Assembly (NCBI GenBank): GCA_964629645.1
Contig: CAZVSU010000003.1
Span: 1 to 55,905 of the forward strand
Origin: JAAKFL01 sp964629645
GTDB lineage: Bacteria; Chlamydiota; Chlamydiia; Chlamydiales; SLFE01
Length of the DNA: 55,905 nt
Direction: 5' to 3'
Of this stretch, positions 16,512 through 25,531 are shown piece after piece; position 1 is the first letter of the stretch; each line of letters opens with the position of its first letter. The translations under genes and the position numbers were made by a program. The notes under the pieces are model-generated. The model worked only from the letters and a program-made list of their open reading frames with translations, had not been told where the DNA came from and did not search any database.

Positions 16512-17648
16512 ATGAAACCACGCACCATTTTTGCCGCCTTGACCCTTCTTTTGCTCGGTTCGCTGACGGCGGCAGCGATCGATCCCAACAAGACGCCCCT
16601 CACCTTTCAATACGAGTATGAGCAGTTTGAGAGTTTTCGAAACTGCCCCTCTCCCAATAAGACCGTCACCACAAACGAATTCACTAAACTGAACGAAGAG
16701 GCGACCTACCTCATCCGAACGACTGATCTGTCCCCTATCGATCAAACCATTCTGCCGGCCTATCTGGCTAACGCAATGAAAGATTATGCCTGGATTAGTT
16801 ACCGCTTGACCGGAAAATTTTCCGGCAGCCTTGGCCCGGTCACCCTTTGGACATTACGGCTTTTTATACCGGACGCCACTCTTCCCTCTGTCAACACCCT
16901 TGACTTTGACCCTTTCTCAAGCGGCATTGCCGCTCTTGTTGTGAGCCGCGCATCTTCCCGCCTGCGAGAAGAGCGAAAGCAAATTGCCCGCTACCCCATC
17001 AAGCGGGGGAAAAACCGCTGGACACCGACAAGCCCCGGTTACCGCGGTCTTGAATACGGCACCGCGAAGACGTGGTATTTGCGCGGGTCGGATGAGGTTG
17101 TCGTCGCAAACCCCGAGCACGATCACGCGTACTGGATGAAAGAAAGCGAAGAGATTGTATCGGCCATGGAAAACCGGGATGGAAAGGAAACAGAACGCGT
17201 TTTCTGGTGGGCCAATCTCTCCTCGCCGAACGCAGGGGATTGGAGCGCACTCCTCCAAGACTATTTCACGAAAGCCAATACGCCTCTTGCAGACCGCCTC
17301 TTTGGAAAAGCGCTTTATGAAAGCGCTTTTCTCGATTCAAATGCAGCCGCTTTCAATTCCAAATACACCTACTGGATTCCAAGGCCGAGTCAAACAAATC
17401 CGAAGATTAAGCCGCTCATTGCAATCCCGAACCATCCTAGCTATCCTTCTGCTCATTCCACCATAGCGGCAACAGTCGCCGTTGTTTTGAACGAACTCTT
17501 TCCCGACAACAAAAAGGAATGGAACGCGCTTGCAGAGGAAGCGGGAATGTCGAGGATATGGGGAGGCATTCACTATCCGGCCGACCACTTGAAAGGGGTT
17601 GAGCTCGGAGAAAAGATCGGTCTGATTGTCAACGAGAGAAGCCATTGA
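16512..17648 (+). CDS. Exported PAP2/vanadium haloperoxidase-like phosphatase
   Basis: 378 residues with a signal peptide (RTIFAALTLLLLGSLTAAA). The PAP2 signature is complete: a first motif KYTYWIPRP, second motif PSYPSAHS with His315, and third motif SRIWGGIHYPADH with catalytic His354 and Asp. The long N-terminal helical part matches vanadium-dependent haloperoxidase-like proteins rather than small lipid phosphatases. It probably acts in the periplasm on phosphomonoesters, or as a haloperoxidase. The ATG at 16512 follows GAGG by 5 bases. The next gene begins at its stop codon. Confidence 0.82.
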   Translation: MKPRTIFAALTLLLLGSLTAAAIDPNKTPLTFQYEYEQFESFRNCPSPNKTVTTNEFTKLNEEATYLIRTTDLSPIDQTILPAYLANAMKDYAWISYRLTGKFSGSLGPVTLWTLRLFIPDATLPSVNTLDFDPFSSGIAALVVSRASSRLREERKQIARYPIKRGKNRWTPTSPGYRGLEYGTAKTWYLRGSDEVVVANPEHDHAYWMKESEEIVSAMENRDGKETERVFWWANLSSPNAGDWSALLQDYFTKANTPLADRLFGKALYESAFLDSNAAAFNSKYTYWIPRPSQTNPKIKPLIAIPNHPSYPSAHSTIAATVAVVLNELFPDNKKEWNALAEEAGMSRIWGGIHYPADHLKGVELGEKIGLIVNERSH

Positions 17649-17650
17649 CT

Positions 17651-18736
17651 ATGTATGTCGACCGCAAAGCCGAAGCGGCCTCATTGATTTGGACAAAGGC
17701 GGAGCGCCTTATGATCCTCAGCCGACAGTTTCCCGAAATCCAAAGCCACCTTTACGAGAGCAGGAAACAGATTTGCGGGCAAATCAGACACTTGCGTTCT
17801 GAGGATATCGGAACCTTAAGAGCAATGAGGGACGACAGCGAGATCCCTTCTCGTATCCGGAAAGTTTTCAACCACATGATTGGCTACCATGTGTTTTCCC
17901 GCTCATGGCAGATGATCAAGGAAGTCAGTGAGCAAAGCCCCGAGACAAGCTTCCGCTCGCTTGACGACATGCTGGTCTTGAACAAGCTGGTCAAAAAATC
18001 GTGCAGGAACGGACATTTTAAAGAGATCCTAAAACTACTTCGATCGCTGCCAAACGAGCAAGTCAAATATGAACTGATCCACGATGCGGCCCCGTTTCTC
18101 GTTCAAGGTGGGTATCATAAAGAGCTGTTAGACATCAATGCCTCTTTTTCGGAGGCCTCCGTCCTGACACTCCCATCGAATAGCGAAGAGCTGGCCCTTT
18201 TTTTTATTCGCCAAGGGCAGTGTCTTATTGTCTGGCACCTCTTGCAGCATATCGATGAGGGTGCCGAAAAGAGGGGCGTGATCCGCCAGGCGTTGCTTGC
18301 GGGCTATCGCCACATGTTTCAAGACGAAGAAAAAATGGTCGAATTCCCAAAGCTTTTGAAGAAATTGATTGCTTCGGGAATGTTTGAGACATGCCTCGCC
18401 GTTTCCAAAGAGACTCAGTATCTGGTAGAAACAGAGTTTTCTCTTACCGTTTTAAAAAATGCTCTCGTCGATCTCAAAATGTACCGAGAGGTGCTTAGGA
18501 TCGGCAAATATCACAGTTATTTAGACTTTTCTATCGAGCTGCTCCAGAGTCAAAAGTATGAAGCCGCGCTTGAGGCCATTGCCGAGGAAGACCAATCAGA
18601 CAAAAAAAATGCCTTTCTAGAGAATCTCATTGACGTCTTCCGTCTTCTTGGAATGAAAGATTGTGAAGAAAAAGCGCTCGTTATCCGCCATCAATCGATT
18701 CAGCATGAGTCGGAAATATCCTATCCCGGTCGATAA
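17651..18736 (+). CDS. Hypothetical helical-repeat protein
   Basis: 361 residues, all predicted helical, with recurring helix pairs such as NGHFKEILKLLRSLP, GMFETCLAVSKE and MYREVLRIGKYH that suggest an alpha-solenoid (TPR- or SEL1-like) scaffold. No catalytic motif, signal peptide or membrane segment is seen. The ATG at 17651 starts two bases after the stop codon of the PAP2 gene, so the two are probably coupled. Its 3' end overlaps the opposing gene by 16 bases. Function unknown; it may be an effector or a scaffold. Confidence 0.65.
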   Translation: MYVDRKAEAASLIWTKAERLMILSRQFPEIQSHLYESRKQICGQIRHLRSEDIGTLRAMRDDSEIPSRIRKVFNHMIGYHVFSRSWQMIKEVSEQSPETSFRSLDDMLVLNKLVKKSCRNGHFKEILKLLRSLPNEQVKYELIHDAAPFLVQGGYHKELLDINASFSEASVLTLPSNSEELALFFIRQGQCLIVWHLLQHIDEGAEKRGVIRQALLAGYRHMFQDEEKMVEFPKLLKKLIASGMFETCLAVSKETQYLVETEFSLTVLKNALVDLKMYREVLRIGKYHSYLDFSIELLQSQKYEAALEAIAEEDQSDKKNAFLENLIDVFRLLGMKDCEEKALVIRHQSIQHESEISYPGR

Positions 18737-19122
18737 GACGTTGATCTTGTTGCAGCGTTGTTTCGACAGACGCTTAGATTTTGTTTCGGAACTTTAACGA
18801 CAATTTGATCGTGAACGACGAAGGCATCAATGCCGAGGCGCTGAATTTTACCGATGATCCCTTCATCGGAACCCAGCATGATCGGCAGCGTCGCAATATG
18901 GAGTTGATGTCCGTGGATTTTACCGAGATTGTAGGTATTTTCTTGGGATTCGATCGTTAATATTCTCGAAGACGTCAGGGAGCCAAAAACCACACAGTTT
19001 TTGACTCTGAGCGTGAGGTCGTGATCGGTATTGATGTCCCCTAATAGAATCAAATTAATCTCCGGATTTGTGATTGTCAACGGCCCTGTCAGTTCAATTT
19101 GATCTTCAACGTAGACATTCAT
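18721..19122 (-). CDS. Hypothetical beta-rich protein (bactofilin-like?)
   Basis: A 133-residue protein with regularly spaced short beta strands (LTGPLTIT, INLILLGDIN, LTLRVKNCVVFGSL, RILTIES) of the kind found in right-handed beta helices such as bactofilins. The match is a pattern, not a family identification. GGGGGGAAT immediately precedes the ATG. It overlaps the end of the convergent helical-repeat gene by 16 bases. Its upstream side meets the assembly gap, so its promoter and neighbours cannot be judged. Confidence 0.5.
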   Translation of the reverse strand: MNVYVEDQIELTGPLTITNPEINLILLGDINTDHDLTLRVKNCVVFGSLTSSRILTIESQENTYNLGKIHGHQLHIATLPIMLGSDEGIIGKIQRLGIDAFVVHDQIVVKVPKQNLSVCRNNAATRSTSYRPG

Positions 19123-19150
19123 ATTCCCCCCTTAGTTTTTAACGCGCTCG

Positions 19151-19160
19151 NNNNNNNNNN
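19151..19160. other. Assembly gap (10 N)
   Basis: Ten unknown bases follow a 28-base stretch after the start of the 18721-19122 gene. Ten N is a common scaffold placeholder, so the true distance and content between 19150 and 19161 are unknown, and linkage across this point is less certain. Confidence 0.98.
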
Positions 19161-19169
19161 GCCCAACGG

Positions 19170-20894
19170 CTAAACACTGCTTTTGTTGCCTTGGCTTCCC
19201 AAAATTTTTTTGTAGGAAATCAAGTGTTTCTCTCGGCTTTGGATCTCGTCTTTTGTGAAATGCAAATCAAGAAAGAGAGCGAGGCCGGTTTTTTTTGAGT
19301 CGCTTCCCCATCGTTGTTGATGCTCCGCCTCTTTGTGAAGTGAGAGCGCCGCGTAAATAATGGCCATCTGGTAGACAATCGTTTTGATTTGAAGCGTCTG
19401 CAGTGATTCGTTTGAAGAGCGAAGCTGCTCGAGATTTTGTTCCAAAAAGGAAACTTCTCCAGCGATGCGAGGATCGAGGGAATCGTCGTTCAAAAGGGTT
19501 TTAACATGGTCGAGGAATAGAGCGTCAATGTCAAATTTGTGAATATCGCGGAGGATTTGCATATGCAGCACATTGTGGGTTCCTTCCCAATTCTCACAGA
19601 TCAAGGCGTCGCTTAGGAGCCTTGGAATTGATGAAAACGACTCGATGGTTCCATTGCCTGCCAAAACATCGAGAGAGTGGTGAATATGTTCCACAGACCA
19701 AAGCGCCGTTAGGGTCTTGTTGATGTTTGCAAGAAGACGGAGCAGCAGTTTGTTTTCGTCTCTGATCCTTCCAAAATCGAGATCATCTTGGAGCCGGCCG
19801 ACCCTGTAAACCGAAGCCGTCAACGCTTGATTTTCGACCTTGATGCGAGCTAGGTTCTGCTGAACGAGCGGATAGTCGATGATAGGGCGGCCAAACGCCT
19901 TTCGACAGCGGGCATAGCTGAGGGCGATTGTATAAGCCCTCCTTGCCATTCCCAAAACACAAAAGGCGTTGAACAATCGCGAGATATGCAAGACATTTTC
20001 CATTAGAAGTTTAAAGCCCTCCTCAGGCTCTCCAACAGGAAAGGCAACAGCGCCCTGAAACTCAATCTCAGCGGTCGCCAGCGTTTTGGTCCCCATTTTG
20101 TCTTTAAGCCGTCGAAACGTATACTGGTTGTGTTTTCCCGATTCTAGTCGCGCCGGCACTAAGAAAAGGCCGAGTCCCTTTGTCCCCTCGATATCGGGGT
20201 GATAGCGGGCGGTCGTCAGAATTAAATCCGCATTGGCATTGGAACAGAACCATTTCTCTCCGTTGATCAGCCATTTCCCTTCAGAGTCTCTGACAGCTTG
20301 CGTTTCATTGGCTCCCACATCAGACCCCCCTTGCACCTCTGTGATGAACTGCGCGCCGGTAAAATTCTCTTTGTATGAGGAGGCCGTTAACTTTTTGAGA
20401 TAGGTCTCTTTGTCCGGAACCGTGTCGGTCTTCTGGAGCACACGGATGATCCCGGCAGAGCATGCTGCGGGGCAATTGTGGCCGGCTTCTCCCACCTGTG
20501 AGGAGAGAAAGAGAAACGAGAGCGCCTCCAGCAGCCGTCCCGGAGTGGCCAGCCGTTTCATCATATCGGAACTGTAGATGACATCGCCCGCTTTTTCATA
20601 GGCGGGGTGGTGGGCGATCCTTTCCGTCGGCATGCCGAGCTCGTCGAAATGAACGATCTTGGGCAAATTTTCAGGAAGGTGGTTCTCTCTGACAAGGGGC
20701 TCTAGCTCTTTGACTACTTTTTCGCCAAAGGTGTCAATATCCTTCTCTAACCCGGCGTCGCCGAAATAATAGGCCATTGTGTGCTGAAAATCTGTGTCGG
20801 TTCTGAAGGGATTTTTTTCGAGTTCTGCCTTCCACAGAGAAAGATCGTCCCGCCCCTTCCAGACCTCAGCTGTCATTTGATTTTGACTCTCCAT
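19170..20894 (-). CDS. Acyl-CoA dehydrogenase family protein (AidB-like)
   Basis: 574 residues, flavin-dependent, oxidising acyl-CoA at the alpha-beta bond with FAD. Seen: FITEVQGGSDVGANET and GEKWFCSNANAD (the FAD-binding middle domain), YARCRKAFGRPI, a C-terminal helical domain, and a region WEGTHNVLHMQILRD (residues about 450-465) where the AidB/ACAD subgroup has a similar motif. Medium-length ACADs are about 380 residues; the extra N- and C-terminal parts place it with AidB-like proteins, whose substrate is often uncertain. The gene starts 9 bases after the kinase-like gene, so they form one transcript. The stop is 9 bases from the assembly gap. Confidence 0.88.
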   Translation of the reverse strand: MESQNQMTAEVWKGRDDLSLWKAELEKNPFRTDTDFQHTMAYYFGDAGLEKDIDTFGEKVVKELEPLVRENHLPENLPKIVHFDELGMPTERIAHHPAYEKAGDVIYSSDMMKRLATPGRLLEALSFLFLSSQVGEAGHNCPAACSAGIIRVLQKTDTVPDKETYLKKLTASSYKENFTGAQFITEVQGGSDVGANETQAVRDSEGKWLINGEKWFCSNANADLILTTARYHPDIEGTKGLGLFLVPARLESGKHNQYTFRRLKDKMGTKTLATAEIEFQGAVAFPVGEPEEGFKLLMENVLHISRLFNAFCVLGMARRAYTIALSYARCRKAFGRPIIDYPLVQQNLARIKVENQALTASVYRVGRLQDDLDFGRIRDENKLLLRLLANINKTLTALWSVEHIHHSLDVLAGNGTIESFSSIPRLLSDALICENWEGTHNVLHMQILRDIHKFDIDALFLDHVKTLLNDDSLDPRIAGEVSFLEQNLEQLRSSNESLQTLQIKTIVYQMAIIYAALSLHKEAEHQQRWGSDSKKTGLALFLDLHFTKDEIQSREKHLISYKKILGSQGNKSSV

Positions 20895-20903
20895 AAAGAC
20901 GCC

Positions 20904-22445
20904 TTATAGGTTGTCTTGCGATTCCACACAACCCTTTAGCCTTTGGAGGCGCTGCCACGCCTCTTTTGCGGTGATCCTATCTTTTGGATCCTCTCTCAGC
21001 ATGTCGCGGACTAAATGTTCAATTTCATCCCCTTCTTCGGGTTCAAAGAGGTCCAAAAACTGACGATAGGCCAAAAGCTTCTCTTCGTCGCTTTTCCGGG
21101 CATCAAAGACGTTCACAAAAAATGGATCGTAGTGCCGTTTCATGTTAAAAAAGACAATACCAAGAGCAAAGACATCAATGGCAGGCGAAGGAGCCCCTTC
21201 CTTTTTGATGATTTCGGGCGCTTCATGAGAGGGGGTGCAGACAGTTTCTTCCCATGAGACCTTCCCCTTTTTTTGTGCTGATGCGACATCGATGTACTTG
21301 AGGCGCCCTTTCACCGAGACAATATTTTCCGGTTTGATGTCGATTCCCCAATGTCCCCCTTCGTGGATGTGCATGAGCCCTTCAATCAAATTGATGTAGT
21401 CGGAAATTTCAAACTCCCTTCCTAAAAAGTCAATCAGGGTGCGCTCCCCATATTCCATGACGTGGCAGGTGCAGCTGTTGCCGCGTTCGTCCCAATAACT
21501 TAAGCGATGATAAGGCTTGATGACATGAGGCGACAGTTGGCTTAGCTTCTTCCACACTGCAAAATCTCTTTTTTCCTTGATCTTAACAGCCTCTCGAATG
21601 TCTGCTTCGCTTTCTTGAAGAGAGCGGACGTAGTGCTCAATATTTGGTATTGCCGTCGCACACATCACCATTTCGCGCTTTTCGCAGTGCACCTTAAGGG
21701 ACAGTTGTATCCTGTGTTCTCCCCCCGCTCCAATTTGCCGAGCGCCGAAATAATAGGTTTTTCTGTTGATCTTGACTGAATTTTTTAAATGGTGGACCAA
21801 GATAAGATCAGTCGCTTTTTTGGCTTTTTTAAGACCGACGATGCTCAAAGGCGAAGGAGCCTTTTGCCCGAAGTCAAGCCAAGGCTTTTTGAGGATGAAC
21901 AGGTCGTGCAAAAAATAATAAGAAAAAAGAGACAAGCGAGTGGTGGCATGCCTAAAGGGCTCATAATCGCTTAAGTTCCATTCCGGCATTTGAAATTTTA
22001 TGCGATCCGGGCGCCTCTTTTGATGGTAAGACCAGAGGGCCGATATTTCCTTTTCATGTAAGTTGCCGAACAGATCGAGCCGCTCTTTGTGGCCGCTTGC
22101 AAGAAAATCATCGATGATGCCGGCAGGCAAAGCTCTGATCTTTTTTTTGAGCAGCTTTCTCGCCTTATACGACAGAATGGGGCGGTCCATGGCAAAAAGT
22201 AAAAGGCCTAAATCGGAAGATTCCTCGATATTCCACTGTTTAATATGAAGTCTTTTGTCTTCGACCGCAAATTCGAAAAGCAATTTGAGAGTGCGCGTTA
22301 AACGGAGGCCCGTTCTTGTTTTGACTTCGCGGTAACAGCGCCCGTGGTGCTTCGTTTGAGAAAACCCTTTAAACACGAGATCGCCGCTGAGTTGACAAAG
22401 AAAGCAGTTATTTTTTACTGGTTCTGTCACCGTACCCGATAGCAT
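20904..22445 (-). CDS. Degenerate Ser/Thr kinase-like protein
   Basis: 513 residues. The N-terminal 215 are unrecognised apart from an early CFLC pair. A kinase domain covers about 230-505: GIDIKPEN gives catalytic Asp369 with Lys and Asn kept, but the HRD His is Gly; DFG is replaced by DVA at Asp386; an APE motif (HEAPE) and an F-helix (IDVFALGIV) follow. The metal- and phosphate-handling residues remain, so activity is possible. It has no membrane segment and is upstream of the acyl-CoA dehydrogenase gene. GGGGGG precedes the ATG. It may act in the host or in the chlamydial cell. Confidence 0.7.
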   Translation of the reverse strand: MLSGTVTEPVKNNCFLCQLSGDLVFKGFSQTKHHGRCYREVKTRTGLRLTRTLKLLFEFAVEDKRLHIKQWNIEESSDLGLLLFAMDRPILSYKARKLLKKKIRALPAGIIDDFLASGHKERLDLFGNLHEKEISALWSYHQKRRPDRIKFQMPEWNLSDYEPFRHATTRLSLFSYYFLHDLFILKKPWLDFGQKAPSPLSIVGLKKAKKATDLILVHHLKNSVKINRKTYYFGARQIGAGGEHRIQLSLKVHCEKREMVMCATAIPNIEHYVRSLQESEADIREAVKIKEKRDFAVWKKLSQLSPHVIKPYHRLSYWDERGNSCTCHVMEYGERTLIDFLGREFEISDYINLIEGLMHIHEGGHWGIDIKPENIVSVKGRLKYIDVASAQKKGKVSWEETVCTPSHEAPEIIKKEGAPSPAIDVFALGIVFFNMKRHYDPFFVNVFDARKSDEEKLLAYRQFLDLFEPEEGDEIEHLVRDMLREDPKDRITAKEAWQRLQRLKGCVESQDNL

Positions 22446-22825
22446 AATGCCCCCCTCTTCAAGAAATCGGCATCATAGTGAGGCGATCAATATGTGTCCA
22501 AAAAAGATTAAGGCAAGGGGAGAGGGCACTGTCGTGTGCGACGGAAAGTCTTTGAAGAGGCGGGCCTTACACGTCACCACAACCTTCTTTTTTCGATGGG
22601 GCCAATGGCTTTGACGTCATCCATTCGGTTTTTTGCAGCCCTTATGTCCTAATGCTCTATCTCAAAATGACACGGTTTGCCCCGAAGAGGTTCCCTGGCA
22701 CCGGTGGATGTCAGCCCAAGAGATCGAGGCGGCTCCTAATGGCCCGCCATGGCTAAAGGGTTATATCAAGCTCGTTGAGCCTTTCTTGCTTTGATCTATT
22801 TGCTTCCAGCGACTATAAACAAAGC
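22446..22825 (+). pseudogene. Intergenic stretch with decayed coding remnant
   Basis: No intact gene. Protein-like text appears in shifting frames: FDGANGFDVIHSVFCSPYVL near 22597-22655, then in another frame VCPEEVPWHRWMSAQEIEAA and PPWLKGYIKLVEPFLL ending in TGA at about 22793. The last piece reads like a genuine C-terminus. This is most easily explained as a frameshifted, 5'-truncated gene whose identity I cannot name. The promoter of the following CoA-ligase gene must also lie here. Confidence 0.4.
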
Positions 22826-25531
22826 ATGGGAAAAAACCACCTCGTCGACCCCGCGCATCAGTACCTTGAAGTACCGCCCCACCCCCTCGCCCCCTTCTTT
22901 GATCCAAAAGCAGTGGCCGTGATTGGTGCGACAGAGACCCCCCGTTCTGTCGGACGCACTTTAATGCGGAACCTGATCCGAGGCGGCTTTCAAGGGCAGC
23001 TGTTTCCCATCAATCCAAAGTATAAGGCCGTGTTTGACCTTCCCTGTTTTCCCTCGGCCCTGACAATCGACCACAAAATTGATCTCGCAGTCATCATCAC
23101 CCCTGCAAAAACAGTGCCAAGCATTATTGAAGAGTGCGGCAAAAAAGGCATTCGGGGAGCCATTATCATTTCGGCCGGCTTCAAAGAGTTGGGAGAAAAA
23201 GGGCTTGCGCTTGAGACTGAAGTTTTAGAAACAGCAAAAAAATACAGCGTTCGCCTTGTCGGCCCTAACTGCCTAGGCATCATGAACCCCCTCACCGACT
23301 TCAACGCGACATTCGCCGCTTCTATGGCACTCAAAGGCCATGTCGCCTTCGTGAGTCAGTCGGGAGCGATGTGCACGGCGGTTTTAGACTGGAGCTTGCA
23401 ACAAGAAATCGGCTTTAGCGCTTTTGTCTCCATCGGCTCTATGGCCGACATCAACTGGGGCGATTTGATCGATTACCTAGGGCGCGATCCCAATACTCGC
23501 TCCATTCTGATGTATATGGAATCGATCGGCAATGCCAAAGACTTCCTCTCAGCTGCAAAGGAGGTCGCTTTGAGCAAACCGCTGATTGTGATCAAGGCCG
23601 GGCGGACTGAAGCTGCGGCGAAAGCAGCCGCCTCCCACACAGGCTCTCTCGCAGGGAGCGACGATGTGTTTGACGCGGCCATGAAGCGGGTCGGCGTGCT
23701 AAGAGTCGATGAAATCGCCGAGCTTTTCGATATGGCCGAGGTGCTGGCCAAACAGCCGATCCCTCAAGGGCCAAAGCTCACAATCCTTACCAACGCCGGA
23801 GGCCCGGCTGTCCTTGCCACCGATGCCGTTTCCGCTCACGGCGCAGAAATCGCGACTCTCGAGTCCCAAACAATCGATCGGTTGAATCAAATCCTCCCTC
23901 CTGCCTGGAGCCACGGCAACCCGGTTGACATTTTAGGCGATGCCAGCGCTGAAACATATGCCCAGGCCGTCAAGATTCTTTCGGAGGACAAAAACACCGA
24001 TGGTATTTTGGCTGTCCTCGCGCCTCAAGATATGACCGACCCGACCGAGACGGCAAAAAAGCTTGTGCCCTACGGACAACTTCCCGGAAAGCCATTCCTT
24101 GCCAGCTGGATGGGCGGCGAGGTTGTCCAAAAAGGAAGAGAGCTTCTGTCGAGAGCGCAGATCCCCAATTTCGATTATCCCGACAGCGCCAGCAAAACTT
24201 TCGCCGTTATGTGGCGGCAGTCGCGCGCCTTACAGGGCCTCTACGAAACCCCGAAATCGCGAGAAAGTGTGGAAGCCGCCAGCGATCGCGAGACTGTCGC
24301 TGAAGCGATCATTCAAAGCGCTCTTAAAGAAAAGCGAACGATACTCACCGAAGAGGAGTCAAAGCGGATTTTAGAGGCGTACGCCATACCCACTGTCGCA
24401 ACCGTCGTCGCCACATCTTTTGATCAAGCCGCCAAAGCAGCCGACCAAATCGGCTACCCGGTTGTGCTCAAGCTCCACTCGAAAACAATCACTCACAAAA
24501 GCGATGTCGGGGGTGTTTTGCTGAACCTTCAGAGCAGCCAAGAGGTCGCAAAAGGGTTTGAGACGATTCGGCAAGCCGTTCAGGAGAACGATTTTGATGG
24601 AGTGACAGTCCAGAAAATGGTTCTTCATAAAGGGACGGAAGTGATTCTGGGCAGCAGCATCGATCCACAATTCGGCCCTGTGATTTTGTTTGGGTCGGGA
24701 GGCAAATTTGTTGAGATTTATAAAGACCGCGTCCTTGGATTGCCCCCTCTCAATGCCACTCTCGCCCGCAAAATGATGCAAGAGACGAAAGTCTACGACG
24801 TGCTGCGGGGCGTTCGCGGCGATAAAGGGATTGATTTCGAAGCTCTTGAGCAAGTGATGGTGGCATTTTCTGAACTGATCTCCCATCATCTCCACATCTC
24901 CGAGTGTGACATCAACCCGCTGCTCGCCTCAGAAAAACAGCTCATCGCCCTCGATGCGCGGATTGTTCTGTCGGATCAACCGGTCCAAGCTCCCGTGATC
25001 CGCCCCTATCCTTCGGAGTATATCTTCGAAACAGACCTTCCGAACGGCGACAGAGTGACCATCCGCCCTATCCGCCCGGAAGATGAGCCGCTCGTGATCC
25101 GTTTTCACGAAGAGCTATCGGAAGAGACTGTGAAAGCGCGCTACTTTCAAGAGTTGACCTTCGAAGAAAGAACGAGCCATTATCGGATGATCCGGATCTG
25201 CCACTCCGACTACGACAGAGAAATCCTTCTGATCGCGGTCAAAGACGGCGAAATCGTCGCTGCTGGGCGCCTCAAAAAAATCGCCCCCAGACAAATTGCC
25301 GATTTTAAACTTGTCGTGGTCGACAAAATGCAAAAAAAAGGGCTCGGCAAAATCATGTTGGAGCGATGCATTGAGGTTGCTCTTCAGGAGAAGATCGAAA
25401 CCATTGAAACGCAGATCTTAAGCCGCAACTTTGCGATGGAAAAGCTGCTTAAAAAAGCAGGATTTCAACTGATTCCCAGCCGGAAAAATCCCCATCTCGT
25501 CAACGCAACGTTGACCCTCACCGACAGCTGA
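22826..25531 (+). CDS. CoA-ligase / GNAT protein acetyltransferase (Pat/YfiQ-like)
   Basis: 901 residues read from the ATG at 22826; a TTG at 22775 is an alternative, and neither has a clear ribosome-binding site. Domains in order: CoA-binding Rossmann (FFDPKAVAVIGAT), succinyl-CoA-ligase-like domains (LVGPNCLGIMNP; SHTGSLAG), ATP-grasp (residues about 490-735, VLKLHSKTITHKSDVGGV), and a C-terminal GNAT acetyltransferase (residues about 745-895, KMQKKGLGKIMLE as the acetyl-CoA loop). Such proteins acetylate lysines, for example on acetyl-CoA synthetase, or act as ADP-forming acetyl-CoA synthetases. The ligase His region lies in the GSHTG-like stretch. Stand-alone gene. Its end overlaps the next gene by 14 bases. 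Confidence 0.88.
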   Translation: MGKNHLVDPAHQYLEVPPHPLAPFFDPKAVAVIGATETPRSVGRTLMRNLIRGGFQGQLFPINPKYKAVFDLPCFPSALTIDHKIDLAVIITPAKTVPSIIEECGKKGIRGAIIISAGFKELGEKGLALETEVLETAKKYSVRLVGPNCLGIMNPLTDFNATFAASMALKGHVAFVSQSGAMCTAVLDWSLQQEIGFSAFVSIGSMADINWGDLIDYLGRDPNTRSILMYMESIGNAKDFLSAAKEVALSKPLIVIKAGRTEAAAKAAASHTGSLAGSDDVFDAAMKRVGVLRVDEIAELFDMAEVLAKQPIPQGPKLTILTNAGGPAVLATDAVSAHGAEIATLESQTIDRLNQILPPAWSHGNPVDILGDASAETYAQAVKILSEDKNTDGILAVLAPQDMTDPTETAKKLVPYGQLPGKPFLASWMGGEVVQKGRELLSRAQIPNFDYPDSASKTFAVMWRQSRALQGLYETPKSRESVEAASDRETVAEAIIQSALKEKRTILTEEESKRILEAYAIPTVATVVATSFDQAAKAADQIGYPVVLKLHSKTITHKSDVGGVLLNLQSSQEVAKGFETIRQAVQENDFDGVTVQKMVLHKGTEVILGSSIDPQFGPVILFGSGGKFVEIYKDRVLGLPPLNATLARKMMQETKVYDVLRGVRGDKGIDFEALEQVMVAFSELISHHLHISECDINPLLASEKQLIALDARIVLSDQPVQAPVIRPYPSEYIFETDLPNGDRVTIRPIRPEDEPLVIRFHEELSEETVKARYFQELTFEERTSHYRMIRICHSDYDREILLIAVKDGEIVAAGRLKKIAPRQIADFKLVVVDKMQKKGLGKIMLERCIEVALQEKIETIETQILSRNFAMEKLLKKAGFQLIPSRKNPHLVNATLTLTDS

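Noticed and set aside
24371..24895. 174-codon minus-strand open frame
   Set aside because: Antisense to the ATP-grasp part of the CoA-ligase gene and without recognisable features.
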